64,000 bases of DNA from Sphingosinicella xenopeptidilytica (GTDB taxonomy: Bacteria > Pseudomonadota > Alphaproteobacteria > Sphingomonadales > Sphingomonadaceae), in assembly GCF_042676985.1 (NCBI RefSeq), contig NZ_JBHTIK010000005.1:820699-884698 (forward strand), written 5' to 3'. The translations under genes and the position numbers were made by a program. Below, piece after piece: positions 51,323 through 60,734 of this stretch (position 1 is the stretch's first letter; each line of letters opens with the position of its first letter). Under the pieces are notes generated by a model. That model was not told where the DNA came from. It ran no database searches and worked only from the letters and a program-made list of their open reading frames with translations.

Positions 51323-51338
51323 ATAAGATTGAGGTTAT
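51323..51338 (+). promoter_or_regulatory. Candidate LysR operator (site C)
   Basis: ATAAGATTGAGGTTAT (ATAA-N8-TTAT) begins 4 bp after the kinase stop and about 90 bp before the nitroreductase B start. It is followed by GCCGGGAAT, as at site B. Confidence 0.6.
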
Positions 51339-51430
51339 GCCGGGAATGTGTTCGCCTGGCTGTTTGACTCCCGCATAGGCGCGTAACCTTCGTACCAACC
51401 CATGCCAGTTTTGTTATCGGAGAAGTCTCA

Positions 51431-52108
51431 ATGTCTGAAGCCAAACTATTCCAGGATGTCATTCGCGGCCGCAGGTCTCCGCGCAGCTTCCTGCCAGACC
51501 CGGTGCCTCAAGAGGTGCTCCAGTCGGTGCTCGAGGACGCGCGTAACACACCCTCCAACTGCAACTATCAACCCTGGATGATCCACATAGCATCCGGGGC
51601 ATCACGCGACAAGCTGAGCGCGGCGTTTCTGAACGCGGCGGGCCAGCAGAGTTTCACGTGGGATTTTCCATTCGACTTCGACAGCTCCTACGGCATTTAT
51701 ACCGAGCGCCGGCAGAAGCAAGGAGCAGGTTATTATGAAGCGGCCGGAATCTCACGCGATGCCACTGGACAGCGCAACTTCGCTGTCATGAAAAATCTCC
51801 AATTTTTCGGCGCGCCGCATGTCGCTCTGCTCTTCATGGCCCCGGTATACGAGACCGTGCGCGTTGCAGGTGACGTGGGCATGTACGGACAATCCTTGCT
51901 TCTGTCGCTCGCGGCCCACGGGCTGGGCGGCGTACCCCAGACACTGCTGAGCTTCTTCGCCGGCACGGCGCGGGAGGTTCTGGGTATCGATCCCATGTAC
52001 AAGATGCTGTTTGGTATCTCTTTTGGTTATCCAGAGCCGGGAAATCCGGTGAACAGTTTCCCGCTCGACAAGGCTTCGATCGAGGAGACAGTGATTTTCC
52101 ACAACTGA
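51431..52108 (+). CDS. Nitroreductase-family flavoprotein (cassette B)
   Basis: A 225-residue paralogue of 19022 with the same RRSPRSFL FMN motif, TPSNCNYQPW, and GISFGYPEPGNPVNSFPL end. The near-identity of the central part (FFGAPHVALLFMAPVYETVR and onward) shows strong constraint and recent common origin. It has its own promoter with operator site C and is closed by a strong terminator at 52124. Likely reduces an activated double bond or quinone-like intermediate common to both cassettes. Confidence 0.9.
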   Translation: MSEAKLFQDVIRGRRSPRSFLPDPVPQEVLQSVLEDARNTPSNCNYQPWMIHIASGASRDKLSAAFLNAAGQQSFTWDFPFDFDSSYGIYTERRQKQGAGYYEAAGISRDATGQRNFAVMKNLQFFGAPHVALLFMAPVYETVRVAGDVGMYGQSLLLSLAAHGLGGVPQTLLSFFAGTAREVLGIDPMYKMLFGISFGYPEPGNPVNSFPLDKASIEETVIFHN

Positions 52109-52508
52109 CAGGATGAGATGCCCAGGAGCATCCGACGGCATCGATGTTACCGGATGCTCCTTTTGCAAGCAGATCGACGCTGAGGGCTGGTGGCAAATCG
52201 AACATGCGATCTTCGTAAAGTAATGTCGCCAACCTGCTTTTGGAGGGCTGCGATTCAGTAGGGCACATCGCGGCGCTCGAGAAATCTGCGATCCTCGGGT
52301 CCGCAAAAGCCGCAAGATTATCGACTCCCGCCCGCACCTTGCGCATCGCTACAAGGCAGGCCAAGGCACCACAACGCCGTCGAAAAGCGCGGTTTGCGGC
52401 AGCAAGGGTGGCCGGTGCCGCTACGAGGAGGGCGCTGACCCCGCCCTTGCTGCGCCTGTGGAAGTGTAGATGACCGGCAGCGTGCGCGAGTGTTCACCAC
52501 AGCCCCGA
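52109..52508. other. 400-bp intergenic region between convergent genes
   Basis: It starts with the terminator at 52124. Apart from that no gene or repeat is recognised. It separates the nitroreductase from the convergent NTF2-like gene. Confidence 0.45.
52124..52164 (+). terminator. Rho-independent terminator after nitroreductase B
   Basis: AGGAGCATCCG and CGGATGCTCCT pair perfectly over 11 bp around a 16-base loop, followed by TTT. It begins 16 bp after the nitroreductase stop. Confidence 0.85.
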
Positions 52509-52928
52509 TTACGGCCGCGGATAATAGGCATCGTATGCCTCCGACTCGAGCTGCCAGATGAAGGATCGGGTCAGTTTGCCGTCGGCAATCTCGTAGACGC
52601 AGAGGCGGGGAACGATCAATTCAGGGTGCCCGGCGCGCTTGTGCTTCTCTTTCAGCAGGACTGCGACCATCGCGTCGCCCGCCAGCAGGATCGTCGGCGT
52701 ACCGACAATCTGGAGGTTGCCCTCATTCAGCTCGAGGATGCGATGGAGAACCTTCTCCGATTCCGCCGGGCTATTCTGAGTGCCCGCGAATTCCGAATTG
52801 CCGGCGGTATAATTCGCCTTTCCTTCGGCGAAAAAACTCAGCATCCGAGCAAGGCCCTCAGGGCCGCCTTCCCCAAAAGACCCGTAATAGTCAGTCACAA
52901 GTTTGTAGTTTTCGCTCGCGGTTGCCAT
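52509..52928 (-). CDS. NTF2-like (SnoaL-type) protein
   Basis: A 139-residue NTF2-like protein: the helical start ENYKLVTDYYGSFGEGGPEG, LSFFAEGKANYTAGNSEFAG, RILELNEGNLQIVGTPT and a terminal IADGKLTRSFIWQLESEAYD. This resembles SnoaL and limonene-epoxide-hydrolase-type folds; no catalytic residues can be assigned with confidence. AAGGAGATGATC gives an excellent ribosome site for ATG 52928. It is transcribed leftward, away from the CMD-crotonase-SDR-hydratase operon of cassette B, and may be an extra isomerase or hydratase of the pathway. Confidence 0.82.
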   Translation of the reverse strand: MATASENYKLVTDYYGSFGEGGPEGLARMLSFFAEGKANYTAGNSEFAGTQNSPAESEKVLHRILELNEGNLQIVGTPTILLAGDAMVAVLLKEKHKRAGHPELIVPRLCVYEIADGKLTRSFIWQLESEAYDAYYPRP

Positions 52929-53312
52929 GATCATCTCCTTATTCAAACACGATATGTCTTCGGTAAAATACTAACGGCTCGTATCCTGACTTTGCAGTTG
53001 CTTTTCAAGCTGGTTGAGATGCGTCGCTCGCCGCGGTAAATCGGCAAAGGAGGCGGATAACCAAAAGCAACGCAGGAGAATAGTGCCTGCGAGGCATCAA
53101 TGGCCAGAGTCTTACGGATGTTGTCGGCGAAGAGTCCGGGGTGGGACTGCGGGATCCGGACAGCCCGCAGGATCTTAGGATGCCCGGGAATGTCCTCGCA
53201 TGAACGTCGGCATCGGCCGCAGCGGAGAGTCGTTCCCCACGCTGCGGCCATAAGGCAGAAACAAAGCCAGCTCCTGACACGCAGCATCGCCCCTTGCCGA
53301 TCGAGGTTTGCT
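52929..53312. other. 384-bp intergenic region
   Basis: Nothing recognised, except that it must hold the promoter of the NTF2-like gene and the end of the cassette B minus-strand operon. Confidence 0.35.
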
Positions 53313-53882
53313 CTAAGCGCCTTCGCGCATCCTCATTGCATCCGCGCCTGGCTCCAGCGGCGTTCGTGTCGCGAGTGTAAGGCGATTCATCGTCATGTAG
53401 TAACCGATGGCGATAATGGCTTCGAGAACCTCCTGCGCGGTGAAGTGGCAGGAAAAGCGCTCGAACACCTCATCCGCTACATTGCCGCCCTCAATGACCT
53501 GCTTGCCAAAGTCCAGAAGAGCCTGCTCCGCTTCATCGAACGCGGCAGAGGCAAGATCGAGCTCCTCAATCGCCGCCACCATCGCCGGAGTGGCTCCAAG
53601 CCTCTCGGCGATGACGCGGTGCTGCGACCAGACATATTGTGCGCCGTCGAGTCGGGCGGCGAGCAAAATCAGCAGTTCGCGCCGTAGCCCTGGAAGCACC
53701 TGCTCGTTCATGACCGCGTTGCCCAGCATGAGCTGCGGGATGACGCAGGTGCTCGCGTGCGCTGCCATTGCTATGATGTTCATCCGCATGGGAAGCGAGC
53801 GCAGCGTCTCTCCCGCAGGTCCCTCCATCTTGTCGATGTCGATCAGCGGAAGCCGGCTCGCAGCATTGACCTCGGTGCTCAT
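53313..53882 (-). CDS. Carboxymuconolactone decarboxylase (CMD)-like protein (cassette B)
   Basis: A 189-residue paralogue of 10690, with RLDGAQYVWSQHRVIAE (no CxxC), and the end helix EAIIAIGYYMTMNRLTLATR. ATG 53882 behind AGAGGG matches the paralogue start. It is the last gene of a leftward series hydratase-SDR-crotonase-CMD. The pair crotonase-CMD keeps its order and direction in both cassettes although the rest is shuffled, which points to consecutive steps. Confidence 0.86.
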   Translation of the reverse strand: MSTEVNAASRLPLIDIDKMEGPAGETLRSLPMRMNIIAMAAHASTCVIPQLMLGNAVMNEQVLPGLRRELLILLAARLDGAQYVWSQHRVIAERLGATPAMVAAIEELDLASAAFDEAEQALLDFGKQVIEGGNVADEVFERFSCHFTAQEVLEAIIAIGYYMTMNRLTLATRTPLEPGADAMRMREGA

Positions 53883-53911
53883 AGATAGCCCTCTTCGATA
53901 ATAGCCGGAGA

Positions 53912-54772
53912 TCAAACCCGGTCGGTGGTGCGATAATCGCCATACTGGCCGTCGCGCTGGTCGAGCGCGCCGGTGACACTTTTTCGGAGTTCGGCCACAT
54001 AGGCGATGACCTCGGGCGTGAACCACGCCTGCGCCTGGATCTCCGTTCCAGCGCGTAACCCGGCCCGGATGCCCATCGCCTCCATCTGCCGATGAAGCGC
54101 CCGCTTGTTCATCTGCTGCAGCGGAGCGGGGACCTTCGCCACGCGCTCTGCTATGTCCAGCACGGCCGCCTCGAGCTTGTCGATGGGAAAGGACCGGTTT
54201 GCAAAGCCGAACTCGGCGGCCCGCTTGCCCGAGATGGAGTCGCCCGTCAGCATCATTTCCGCAGCCTGTCGCATGCCCATCAGCCAAGGGAAAACCTGGT
54301 TGTCCGGAGGACTCATAAGGCGGATCGGCGGATAGCCGATCTCGGCGTCATCCGCCACATAGACCAGGTCACAGGCCGAGGCGAGTTCGCTTCCTCCGGC
54401 GAGGCAATAGCCGTGCACCTGCGCGATGAGCGGCTTGGCGAGGTCCCACATCCGGAAGCAGCCTTCCACGACATGGCGGCTCCAATAGCCGATGCCGGAC
54501 GCGGTGTAGTAAGGAACTGGCCTGTCCCCGCTGCCCTCCACCGACCCCTCGGAAAGGTCATAGCCAGAGGAAAAACATTTTCCCGCGCCGCGCAGAATGA
54601 TGACGCGAACGGTGTCATCGGTATCCGCTTGTTCCAGCACGGAGAACAGTTCGCGCCGTAACCCGTTGCTCATGGCATTGCGCTTTTGAGGACGATTAAG
54701 CGTCACCCGCAGGATCGCTTCCCGGGGCCGGTCGACCTCGAGGTATTCGAAGCCGTCATAATTGTTGCTCAT
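53912..54772 (-). CDS. Crotonase / enoyl-CoA hydratase-like protein (cassette B)
   Basis: A 286-residue crotonase. It has NRPQKRNAMSNGLRRELF, GAGKCFSSGYDLSEGS, HGYCLAGGSELASACD (first catalytic Glu present) and AEIGYPPIRLMSPPDN, with Pro at the position of the second Glu, exactly as in 9784. ATG 54772 behind GGAGAGCAATGGA is preferred over the GTG at 54787. A 12-residue insertion (SVEGSGDRPVPYY) around the substrate loop is the main difference from copy A and may tune substrate size. Confidence 0.88.
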   Translation of the reverse strand: MSNNYDGFEYLEVDRPREAILRVTLNRPQKRNAMSNGLRRELFSVLEQADTDDTVRVIILRGAGKCFSSGYDLSEGSVEGSGDRPVPYYTASGIGYWSRHVVEGCFRMWDLAKPLIAQVHGYCLAGGSELASACDLVYVADDAEIGYPPIRLMSPPDNQVFPWLMGMRQAAEMMLTGDSISGKRAAEFGFANRSFPIDKLEAAVLDIAERVAKVPAPLQQMNKRALHRQMEAMGIRAGLRAGTEIQAQAWFTPEVIAYVAELRKSVTGALDQRDGQYGDYRTTDRV

Positions 54773-54890
54773 TCCATTGCTCTCCACGTCAAGTCGGTTA
54801 TTCGGAATTTAACTGGACAAGGGACCAGGCGACCAATGCCTACCGCTCATTGCAGCCATGTCCGGAGAATTTTGTGTCGACCCCGCCCGG

Positions 54891-55694
54891 CTATTCCCTG
54901 CCCACCGCACGACGGGAAATTGCAAGGTCCAGATGGGCGCCCGCGTCCATGATGAGGGTCTCTCCTGTGATCGCTGCCGCATCTTGCGAGCAGAAATAGG
55001 TGATGCCGCCGGCGATATCCTCCGGCGTCGGTGCGCGCCCGAGCGGCATCGCACCGGTAACCTCGTTCAGCGCCACGGCGTAATCTTCTGGTGACATGCG
55101 GTCCTCAAACCACCGGGTCGCCACGAAGCCCGGGCACACAGCATTGATGCGAATATCAGGAGCGAGCGCGCGTGCCAGAGTCTTCGTGAGGTTGATGAGG
55201 GCAGCCTTGGACGCTGCATAGGCTGAACACGTGCCACCTCCGAACAATCCGGCGATCGATGCGACATTGACGACAGTACCTCCGCCGAGCGCTCTCATCC
55301 CCGGCACTGCCGCGCGGATCATCTGGTAGGCACCGGTCACATTGGTGCGGAAGATATTGGCAAAGTCTTCGTCGGACAGCCCATCAAGCCGGGCGTGGGG
55401 CACGAACTTTGTGGCAGCTGCATTATTCACAAGGATTCCCACATTGCCGCCAAGCTTTATCTCCGCCGCCGCTACCAGCTGGCGGCAATCTTTGTCGCTG
55501 CCGACATCCGCCGCGATGGCGACCGCCCGGACGCCAAGCTGGCGGCAAGCTTCTGCAGTTTCCTCTGCTTCACTCCGGCTGGCCCGGTAGTTGACGGCGA
55601 CGTGGGCACCTCGCTTGGCAAGCTTGAGCGATGTTGCACGCCCTATGCCGGTGCCGCCACCTGTGACGATGGCGATTTTGCCGTTTAGATCCAC
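54891..55694 (-). CDS. SDR family oxidoreductase (cassette B)
   Basis: A 267-residue paralogue of 7777, with VTGGGTGIGRAT, NNAAATKFVPHA, NVASIAGLFGGG, YAASKAAL and GETLIMDAGAHLDLAISR. GTG 55694 is chosen because GGGGAGGTCAC precedes it and it aligns with the start of copy A. It lies 20 bp downstream of the hydratase stop, the same neighbour order (hydratase then SDR) as cassette A. Confidence 0.88.
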   Translation of the reverse strand: MDLNGKIAIVTGGGTGIGRATSLKLAKRGAHVAVNYRASRSEAEETAEACRQLGVRAVAIAADVGSDKDCRQLVAAAEIKLGGNVGILVNNAAATKFVPHARLDGLSDEDFANIFRTNVTGAYQMIRAAVPGMRALGGGTVVNVASIAGLFGGGTCSAYAASKAALINLTKTLARALAPDIRINAVCPGFVATRWFEDRMSPEDYAVALNEVTGAMPLGRAPTPEDIAGGITYFCSQDAAAITGETLIMDAGAHLDLAISRRAVGRE

Positions 55695-55714
55695 GTGACC
55701 TCCCCTTGTTCCGC

Positions 55715-56488
55715 TCAATAATCGAAGACTGCGGACACGCCGCCAAGCCCCTCGAAATGAGCGCTGATTGCCGCGTTCGGCCCGGCGGTGAGCAATGCGG
55801 ACGGCGACAGCGTCGCAAGGATCTGGCCCTTCTGTATACCTTGCCGCTCACGTGCCGTGTTGGCACCTACGAAAACCAGAATGAACGGGTCGACCACCGG
55901 GTGACCGCCGACGGCCTCGCTTGCAGTCTTGTCGCCCTCTCGCGCCACGTGGCGCATTTTTCTGAAATCGAGAGCGCGCCAGTCGGCGAGCGCCTCGCCG
56001 ACCACAAAACCTCCGCTCAACGTATTGTCCGCATAGGCTTCGAAAGGGCGATCCGCCATGTCCTGCATGCTGTTGACGTCGAACCGGAAGGCGAGGAACT
56101 CGATCGCAGGAACAGCATCGACAGCCTGTGCAACCTCCTCGTAGCTATAAGGCTCGGCACGTGGCGGAAGATCACGGTTGGCGCGGAACACGATCTCGGG
56201 CTCCCAGATCCGGATGCGCGACATCTCGGGCGTGATATGATCGCCCGAGCGGAGCAGGTTGAAGATCGGTGCGACGAGATTAGGCTGTCCCGCCTTGAAT
56301 GGGAAATAGAGCTTCCATCCCTTCACAGGCTGATCAAAATTTTCGACAAGGCTGTCGAATATTTTCTGTACATCAAAGAAGGAAGCGGGGCGACATTCTT
56401 CGGGGAATCGCACCACCGGCCGCTCAGCGGTTCCTCGATAGAGCGAGATGACGAGATTGGCAGCCTGACGGGCACTTGCTTGATCCAT
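55715..56488 (-). CDS. 2-keto-4-pentenoate hydratase family protein (cassette B)
   Basis: A 257-residue paralogue of 6983. It shows GWKLYFPFKAGQPNLVAPIFN, IWEPEIVFRANRDLPPRAEP with the metal-ligand Glu, and DNTLSGGFVVGEAL. AAGGAATACGCTT precedes ATG 56488. It leads the minus-strand operon. Both copies share YFPFKA(T/G)QPN and RDLPPR(D/A)EPYSYEE, so they form their own subgroup, and a substrate other than the simple aromatic meta-cleavage dienoate should be considered. Confidence 0.83.
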   Translation of the reverse strand: MDQASARQAANLVISLYRGTAERPVVRFPEECRPASFFDVQKIFDSLVENFDQPVKGWKLYFPFKAGQPNLVAPIFNLLRSGDHITPEMSRIRIWEPEIVFRANRDLPPRAEPYSYEEVAQAVDAVPAIEFLAFRFDVNSMQDMADRPFEAYADNTLSGGFVVGEALADWRALDFRKMRHVAREGDKTASEAVGGHPVVDPFILVFVGANTARERQGIQKGQILATLSPSALLTAGPNAAISAHFEGLGGVSAVFDY

Positions 56489-57000
56489 AAGCGTATTCCT
56501 TCTTCTTCGACCGATAATTATGCCAATGGACCACACGCTGGCGGGCGTTCCGCGTCGGCGCATTTTCCTAATAAAATCGAGGCTGGGGCAGCGGTGCACC
56601 TTGTCGGGCAGGAGCCGTCACGCCGCATCGTAAGGTTTGCCGAAAACACCCGGCCGCCGGCAAGCAGACATTGTCGGGGGCGGCTTCGGCATTCCGCATC
56701 AATGTGCCACAACTCCCCTCCTGATTTGCTCAGCCCCGGCTTCGGGCATTTTGGCTATTTTCGAGGCGCTGACGGCCAGCGACTAGGTCAGATTGCGACA
56801 TCGGAAATATAACCGGGGCAGCATTGCTGCAGTCCTTGCAGGCCGTGCATACAGCGGCGCACGCTCCTCAGTGCCCCGGTGGGGCTGGGGAGCAGAAAAG
56901 ACAGCTACAGCTGGTCTCGATCGTGGCCTGGGTGACGGGGCAAATGTAGCGTCGACGCCGTATGCTCGTCGAGCCGGGCTGGTCGAAGGGGCGGAAACGA
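56489..57000. other. 512-bp divergent region upstream of cassette B hydratase
   Basis: No gene is seen. It contains ATAACCGGGGCAGCAT at 56809, which shares the ATAACCG half of operator sites A and D, and should hold the hydratase-operon promoter. Confidence 0.4.
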
Positions 57001-57238
57001 ATGGGAGTCACGACTGCACCGGTCGAACCGCGCCGTCTTTTCAGGCGCGAGACGAAGGGATTTGTCACCGCGCCCATCACCCTGCAACTCGAACGCGGCC
57101 GCATGCAATTCCTTGCTAATGTTCTGGGAGAGTCCAATCCGATTTTTACCGACGCTGAGGCGGCGCGCGCCCAGGGGTATCCGGATATAGTCGCGCCGCC
57201 ATCCTTTCCGGCGGTGGTCGAAACACTGGCAAACGAAG
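57001..57238 (+). pseudogene. FAS1-like/MaoC N-terminal-type dehydratase, 5' part (deletion-truncated)
   Basis: About 79 codons remain of a relative of 4987: ITLQLERGRMQFLANVLGES, NPIFTDAEAARAQGYPDIVAPPSFP, and EDP. Family members run to about 145 residues. At about 57235-57240 homology stops and SDR sequence begins in another frame. The lost part would be the dehydratase end, a MaoC gene and the SDR start if the 4987-6679 order is ancestral. Confidence 0.75.
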
Positions 57239-57778
57239 ATCCTCGTCAACTGCGCCGGCACCTCGATGGTAACGGACACTTTCTCGATGTCGCTGGAGGA
57301 CTTCCGGCGAATCATGGCCGTGAATGTGGAAGGCACCTTTCTGGGCATGAAGCACGCCGTCCCCATCATCGCGAACTCCGGTGGCGGGTCCGTGGTCAAC
57401 ATTTCCTCGATGGCCGGCCTCAAAGGCATCGCCGGCATGACGGCCTATTGCGCCTCCAAAGGCGCTATCCGGATGATGAGTAAGGCTGTAGCGCTTGAGT
57501 GCGCCGGCATGCGCAACAACGTCCGTGTCAACTCGGTCCATCCGGGATTTGTCGATACGCCGGCGCTGCGGAAGCACATCGATGACGCCACCAAGGCTGG
57601 TCACGGTCGTGGCCTGGAGACAATCGAGCCGGACGAAGTCGCCAAGACCGCTGTGCCGATCGGAGTTGCTTGTACCTCCGAAGAGGTAGGCGAAATGGTG
57701 GCCTATCTGGTCTCGAACGGGGCAAGACACGTCACAGGTGCCGAGATTCCGATCGATGGCGGAATGACAGCCGGTTAA
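57236..57778 (+). pseudogene. SDR, 3' part (deletion-truncated)
   Basis: From KILVNCAGTSMVTDTFS the frame continues with the SDR segments AVNVEGTFLGMKHAVP, NISSMAGLKG, the catalytic YCASKGA, VNSVHPGFVDTPAL and VTGAEIPIDGGMTAG to the stop. The Rossmann nucleotide loop (first about 85 residues) is missing, so it cannot bind NAD(P) normally. An ATG at 57266 could still give a 170-residue product, probably non-functional. Confidence 0.8.
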
Positions 57779-58042
57779 AGAAGCATGGATTGAAGCGCCG
57801 GAAGTGATGCGTTTATTCAGCAGCTTCTGATTGAACGGCGATGGCAGCAACTCAAGTCTCCGGCCTCATGGTTTGATCCTTCCGGCGGTGGTGCGCCAAA
57901 CGGCTACCGTCGATACTGCATAAGGTGCTGCACCTTCCCCCGGGGCATGCATCTTGCTCCGCGCGACGGAATGACGGGAGATTTGCGGTCACAGAATCGC
58001 GCAACTTGCGATCGACGGGATCGACAGAATGAAGGGAAAAAA

Positions 58043-58819
58043 ATGGAAATGTTCGATCTGACCGGCAAGGTTGCCGTTGTGACAGGCTCGTCGCGCGGCA
58101 TCGGTCGAGCGATCGCGGAGGCCTATGTGGAGGCTGGCGTCCGCGTCGTCATTTCCAGCCGGAAGCAATCCGCCTGCGACGCCGTGGCCGGCACCATCAA
58201 TGCCCGCTATGGTGAGGAGCGCGCGATCGCGGTCGCGGCAAGCCTTTCCGACAAGAGCGCTCTGGAGGCATTGATCGCCAAAACCCGGCAGCGGTTCGGA
58301 CATATCGACCTGCTTGTCTGCAATGCGGCTTCCAACCCTTATTATGGTCCGATGGCGGGCATCAGCGACGAGCAGTTCCGCAAGATTTTCGACAATAATG
58401 TGCTCGCCAATCATTGGCTAATAAGGATGGTCGCGCCCGGGATGATTGAACGACGGGAAGGCGCGATCATCGTGGTTTCCTCAATCGGCGGTTTGATCGG
58501 CTCTGATGTCATTGGCGCTTACAATGTCTCGAAAGCGGCCGATTTCCAGCTTGTACGCAACCTTGCGACCGAGCTTGGCCCGCACAATGTCCGGATCAAC
58601 GCAATCGCGCCTGGGGTCATTCGCACCGATTTCGCGCGCGCGCTTTGGGAAGACCCGGAGGCTGAAGCAGCCTTACGACGGGCGACCCCGCTCGGACGCA
58701 TCGGAGAACCCGAAGAGATAGCAGGCACCGCAGTCTTCCTGGCATCGAAAGCCGGCGCCTATGTGACCGGGCAAGCTATCGTCGTCGATGGCGGATCCAC
58801 CATCAAGGGCACGCTCTGA
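58043..58819 (+). CDS. SDR family oxidoreductase
   Basis: A 258-residue SDR: MEMFDLTGKVAVVTGSSRGIGRA at the start, VCNAASNPYYGPM in place of NNAG, Ser in VVSSIGGLIGS, YNVSKAADFQLV, and VVDGGSTIKGTL. GAAGGGAAA precedes ATG 58043. The NAASNP(Y/V)xGP variant is common in SDRs annotated as glucose or carbonyl reductases near acyl-CoA metabolism genes. It stands 247 bp before the long CoA ligase and could serve the same pathway. Confidence 0.87.
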   Translation: MEMFDLTGKVAVVTGSSRGIGRAIAEAYVEAGVRVVISSRKQSACDAVAGTINARYGEERAIAVAASLSDKSALEALIAKTRQRFGHIDLLVCNAASNPYYGPMAGISDEQFRKIFDNNVLANHWLIRMVAPGMIERREGAIIVVSSIGGLIGSDVIGAYNVSKAADFQLVRNLATELGPHNVRINAIAPGVIRTDFARALWEDPEAEAALRRATPLGRIGEPEEIAGTAVFLASKAGAYVTGQAIVVDGGSTIKGTL

Positions 58820-59066
58820 AAATGCGCCTCGGACATCGATGAGGTCTGGCTCAACGGCTATGACTGGCCTCGGCACACAGGTGGTCCGATGTTCCGGGCT
58901 GAACAGGTTGGACTCGACAAAGGTCGTAGACACCCTGAACTGCTATTGTGACGGGCTCGGCGCCGCCTTTTCTCTTTCGCCTCTTCTCGCCCGATGCGCA
59001 GCCCATGGAGGCTCGCTCTTCGGCAATGCCGAGGCCTGACCGACAAACCAACCGGGAAACATCGCC

Positions 59067-60734
59067 ATGCCCCTGCGCTTTGCCAACCCCGCCCCCGAGG
59101 CCTATCATGCCCCTCTTATCATCCGGCATCTGCTGGATGGTGTTCTGACAAAGGCGGGCGATCAGCAGATTGTCTATCGCGATCAGGCGGCCTTCACCTA
59201 CCGCGAATTTGTGGACCGGGTTGGACGACTGGCGTCGTTGCTGGAGACGCTAGGGACCGAGCAGGGCATGACTGTGGCGGTCATGGACTGGGACAGCCAT
59301 CGCTACCTCGAGGCCTATTTCGCTGTTCCAATGATGGGCGCCGTCCTGCAAACTGTGAACGTCAGGCTGCCCCAACCTCAGATCGCTTACACCTTGCAGC
59401 ACGCAGAGGCCGGGATTCTTCTCGTCCATCGCGACTTCTTCCCAATTGTCGAGGCGCTGCTCCCCGCTCTCCCTACCATCAAGGCGGTCATCGCGATCAT
59501 GGACGGCATCCATGATCCGCTCCCCGCTTGGGCACGCGGGGAATATGAGGCTCTCTCTGCTGAGGCGCCAGCTGACTATCCCTTCGTGGATTTTGACGAG
59601 AACGCCGTAGCGACCACCTTTTACACGACCGGCACCACGGGTAATCCGAAGGGCGTCTACTTCACCCACCGCCAGCTTGTACTTCACACACTTGCTGTGG
59701 CCGGGCCATATGGCGCATCGACGGCTTCTCCCAGTCTGGGGGTTGAAGACGTTTACATGCCACTAACGCCAATGTTCCACGTCCATGCCTGGGGGGTCCC
59801 CTACATTGCGACCATGCTGGGGGTGAAGCAGGTCTATCCCGGGCGCTACGAGCCGGAGATGATCTGCAAGCTGCGTGACGACCATAAAATCACCTACTCG
59901 CACTGCGTTCCGACCGTGCTGGAAATGGTTCTGCAAGCCGCCGAACAGACCGCAACGGACCTGACGGGGTGGAAGATGACCACCGGCGGCTCAGCGCTCG
60001 CCAAGGCGCTGTGCGGGAAGGCCCGCCGGCGCGGTATGCTTTCGGCCGCTGGCTACGGGATGTCCGAAACGTGCCCGACGATTCTGAAGGCCGCCCGGCG
60101 CACATCTGTCGCGTTCAGCGACGAGGATGAGATGTTGGCCACCTTCACGGCCTCAGGCATTTCCGTTCCACTCGTCGAGGTGCGAATCGTCGACGAATTG
60201 ATGAACCCGCTTCCCCATGACGGTCGGACGCGCGGCGAACTTGTGCTGCGGGCTCCCTGGTTGACCGCTGCTTATGCCGGCGATCCCAAGGCGTCGGAAG
60301 CTCTCTGGCGCGGCGGCTGGATGCATACCCAGGATATCGCGACGATCGACCCCTTGGGCAGTGTGCAGATTCGCGATCGGTTGAAGGACGTCGTCAAGAC
60401 TGGGGGAGAATGGGTTGACTCCATCCAGCTCGAAGAGCTCGTGGCGACGGCTGAAGGTATTGCAGAGGCTTCGGTGATCGCGGTGCCAGATCCAAAATGG
60501 GGAGAGCGGCCATTGGCTATCGTGGTGCCCCGGCCTGGCGCTGACCTTACCCTGGAGATCATCAACGGCCCGGTGGAACACGCTATCGCAAGCGGTGAGA
60601 TCACGCGCTATGCGAAGCTCGACCGTTTCAGGATCATGGATCATCTTCCCAGAACAAGTGTCGGAAAAATCGACAAGAAGCAACTGCGAGCGCTTTTTGC
60701 AGAACAGGCGGGATCATCGGAGTCGGGCGTATGA
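59067..60734 (+). CDS. Long AMP-forming acyl-CoA ligase (AlkK-like)
   Basis: A 555-residue ANL ligase of the medium/long-chain fatty acid type. Motifs are FYTTGTTGNPKGVYFTHRQL (about 190-209), LTPMFHVHAWGVPY, YGMSETCPT, the A7/A8 region WMHTQDIATIDPLGSVQIRD and VKTGGEWVDSIQLEEL, and the catalytic Lys in RTSVGKIDKKQL. It is about 60 residues longer than the cassette ligases and of a separate subgroup, so it likely activates a different, more hydrophobic acid. Its ATGA stop overlap leads into a short frame at 60731. Confidence 0.9.
   Translation: MPLRFANPAPEAYHAPLIIRHLLDGVLTKAGDQQIVYRDQAAFTYREFVDRVGRLASLLETLGTEQGMTVAVMDWDSHRYLEAYFAVPMMGAVLQTVNVRLPQPQIAYTLQHAEAGILLVHRDFFPIVEALLPALPTIKAVIAIMDGIHDPLPAWARGEYEALSAEAPADYPFVDFDENAVATTFYTTGTTGNPKGVYFTHRQLVLHTLAVAGPYGASTASPSLGVEDVYMPLTPMFHVHAWGVPYIATMLGVKQVYPGRYEPEMICKLRDDHKITYSHCVPTVLEMVLQAAEQTATDLTGWKMTTGGSALAKALCGKARRRGMLSAAGYGMSETCPTILKAARRTSVAFSDEDEMLATFTASGISVPLVEVRIVDELMNPLPHDGRTRGELVLRAPWLTAAYAGDPKASEALWRGGWMHTQDIATIDPLGSVQIRDRLKDVVKTGGEWVDSIQLEELVATAEGIAEASVIAVPDPKWGERPLAIVVPRPGADLTLEIINGPVEHAIASGEITRYAKLDRFRIMDHLPRTSVGKIDKKQLRALFAEQAGSSESGV

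Noticed and set aside
6983..56488. Aromatic meta-cleavage pathway suggested by the two hydratases
   Set aside because: No ring-hydroxylating or extradiol dioxygenase, and no aldolase or acetaldehyde dehydrogenase, anywhere in the window.
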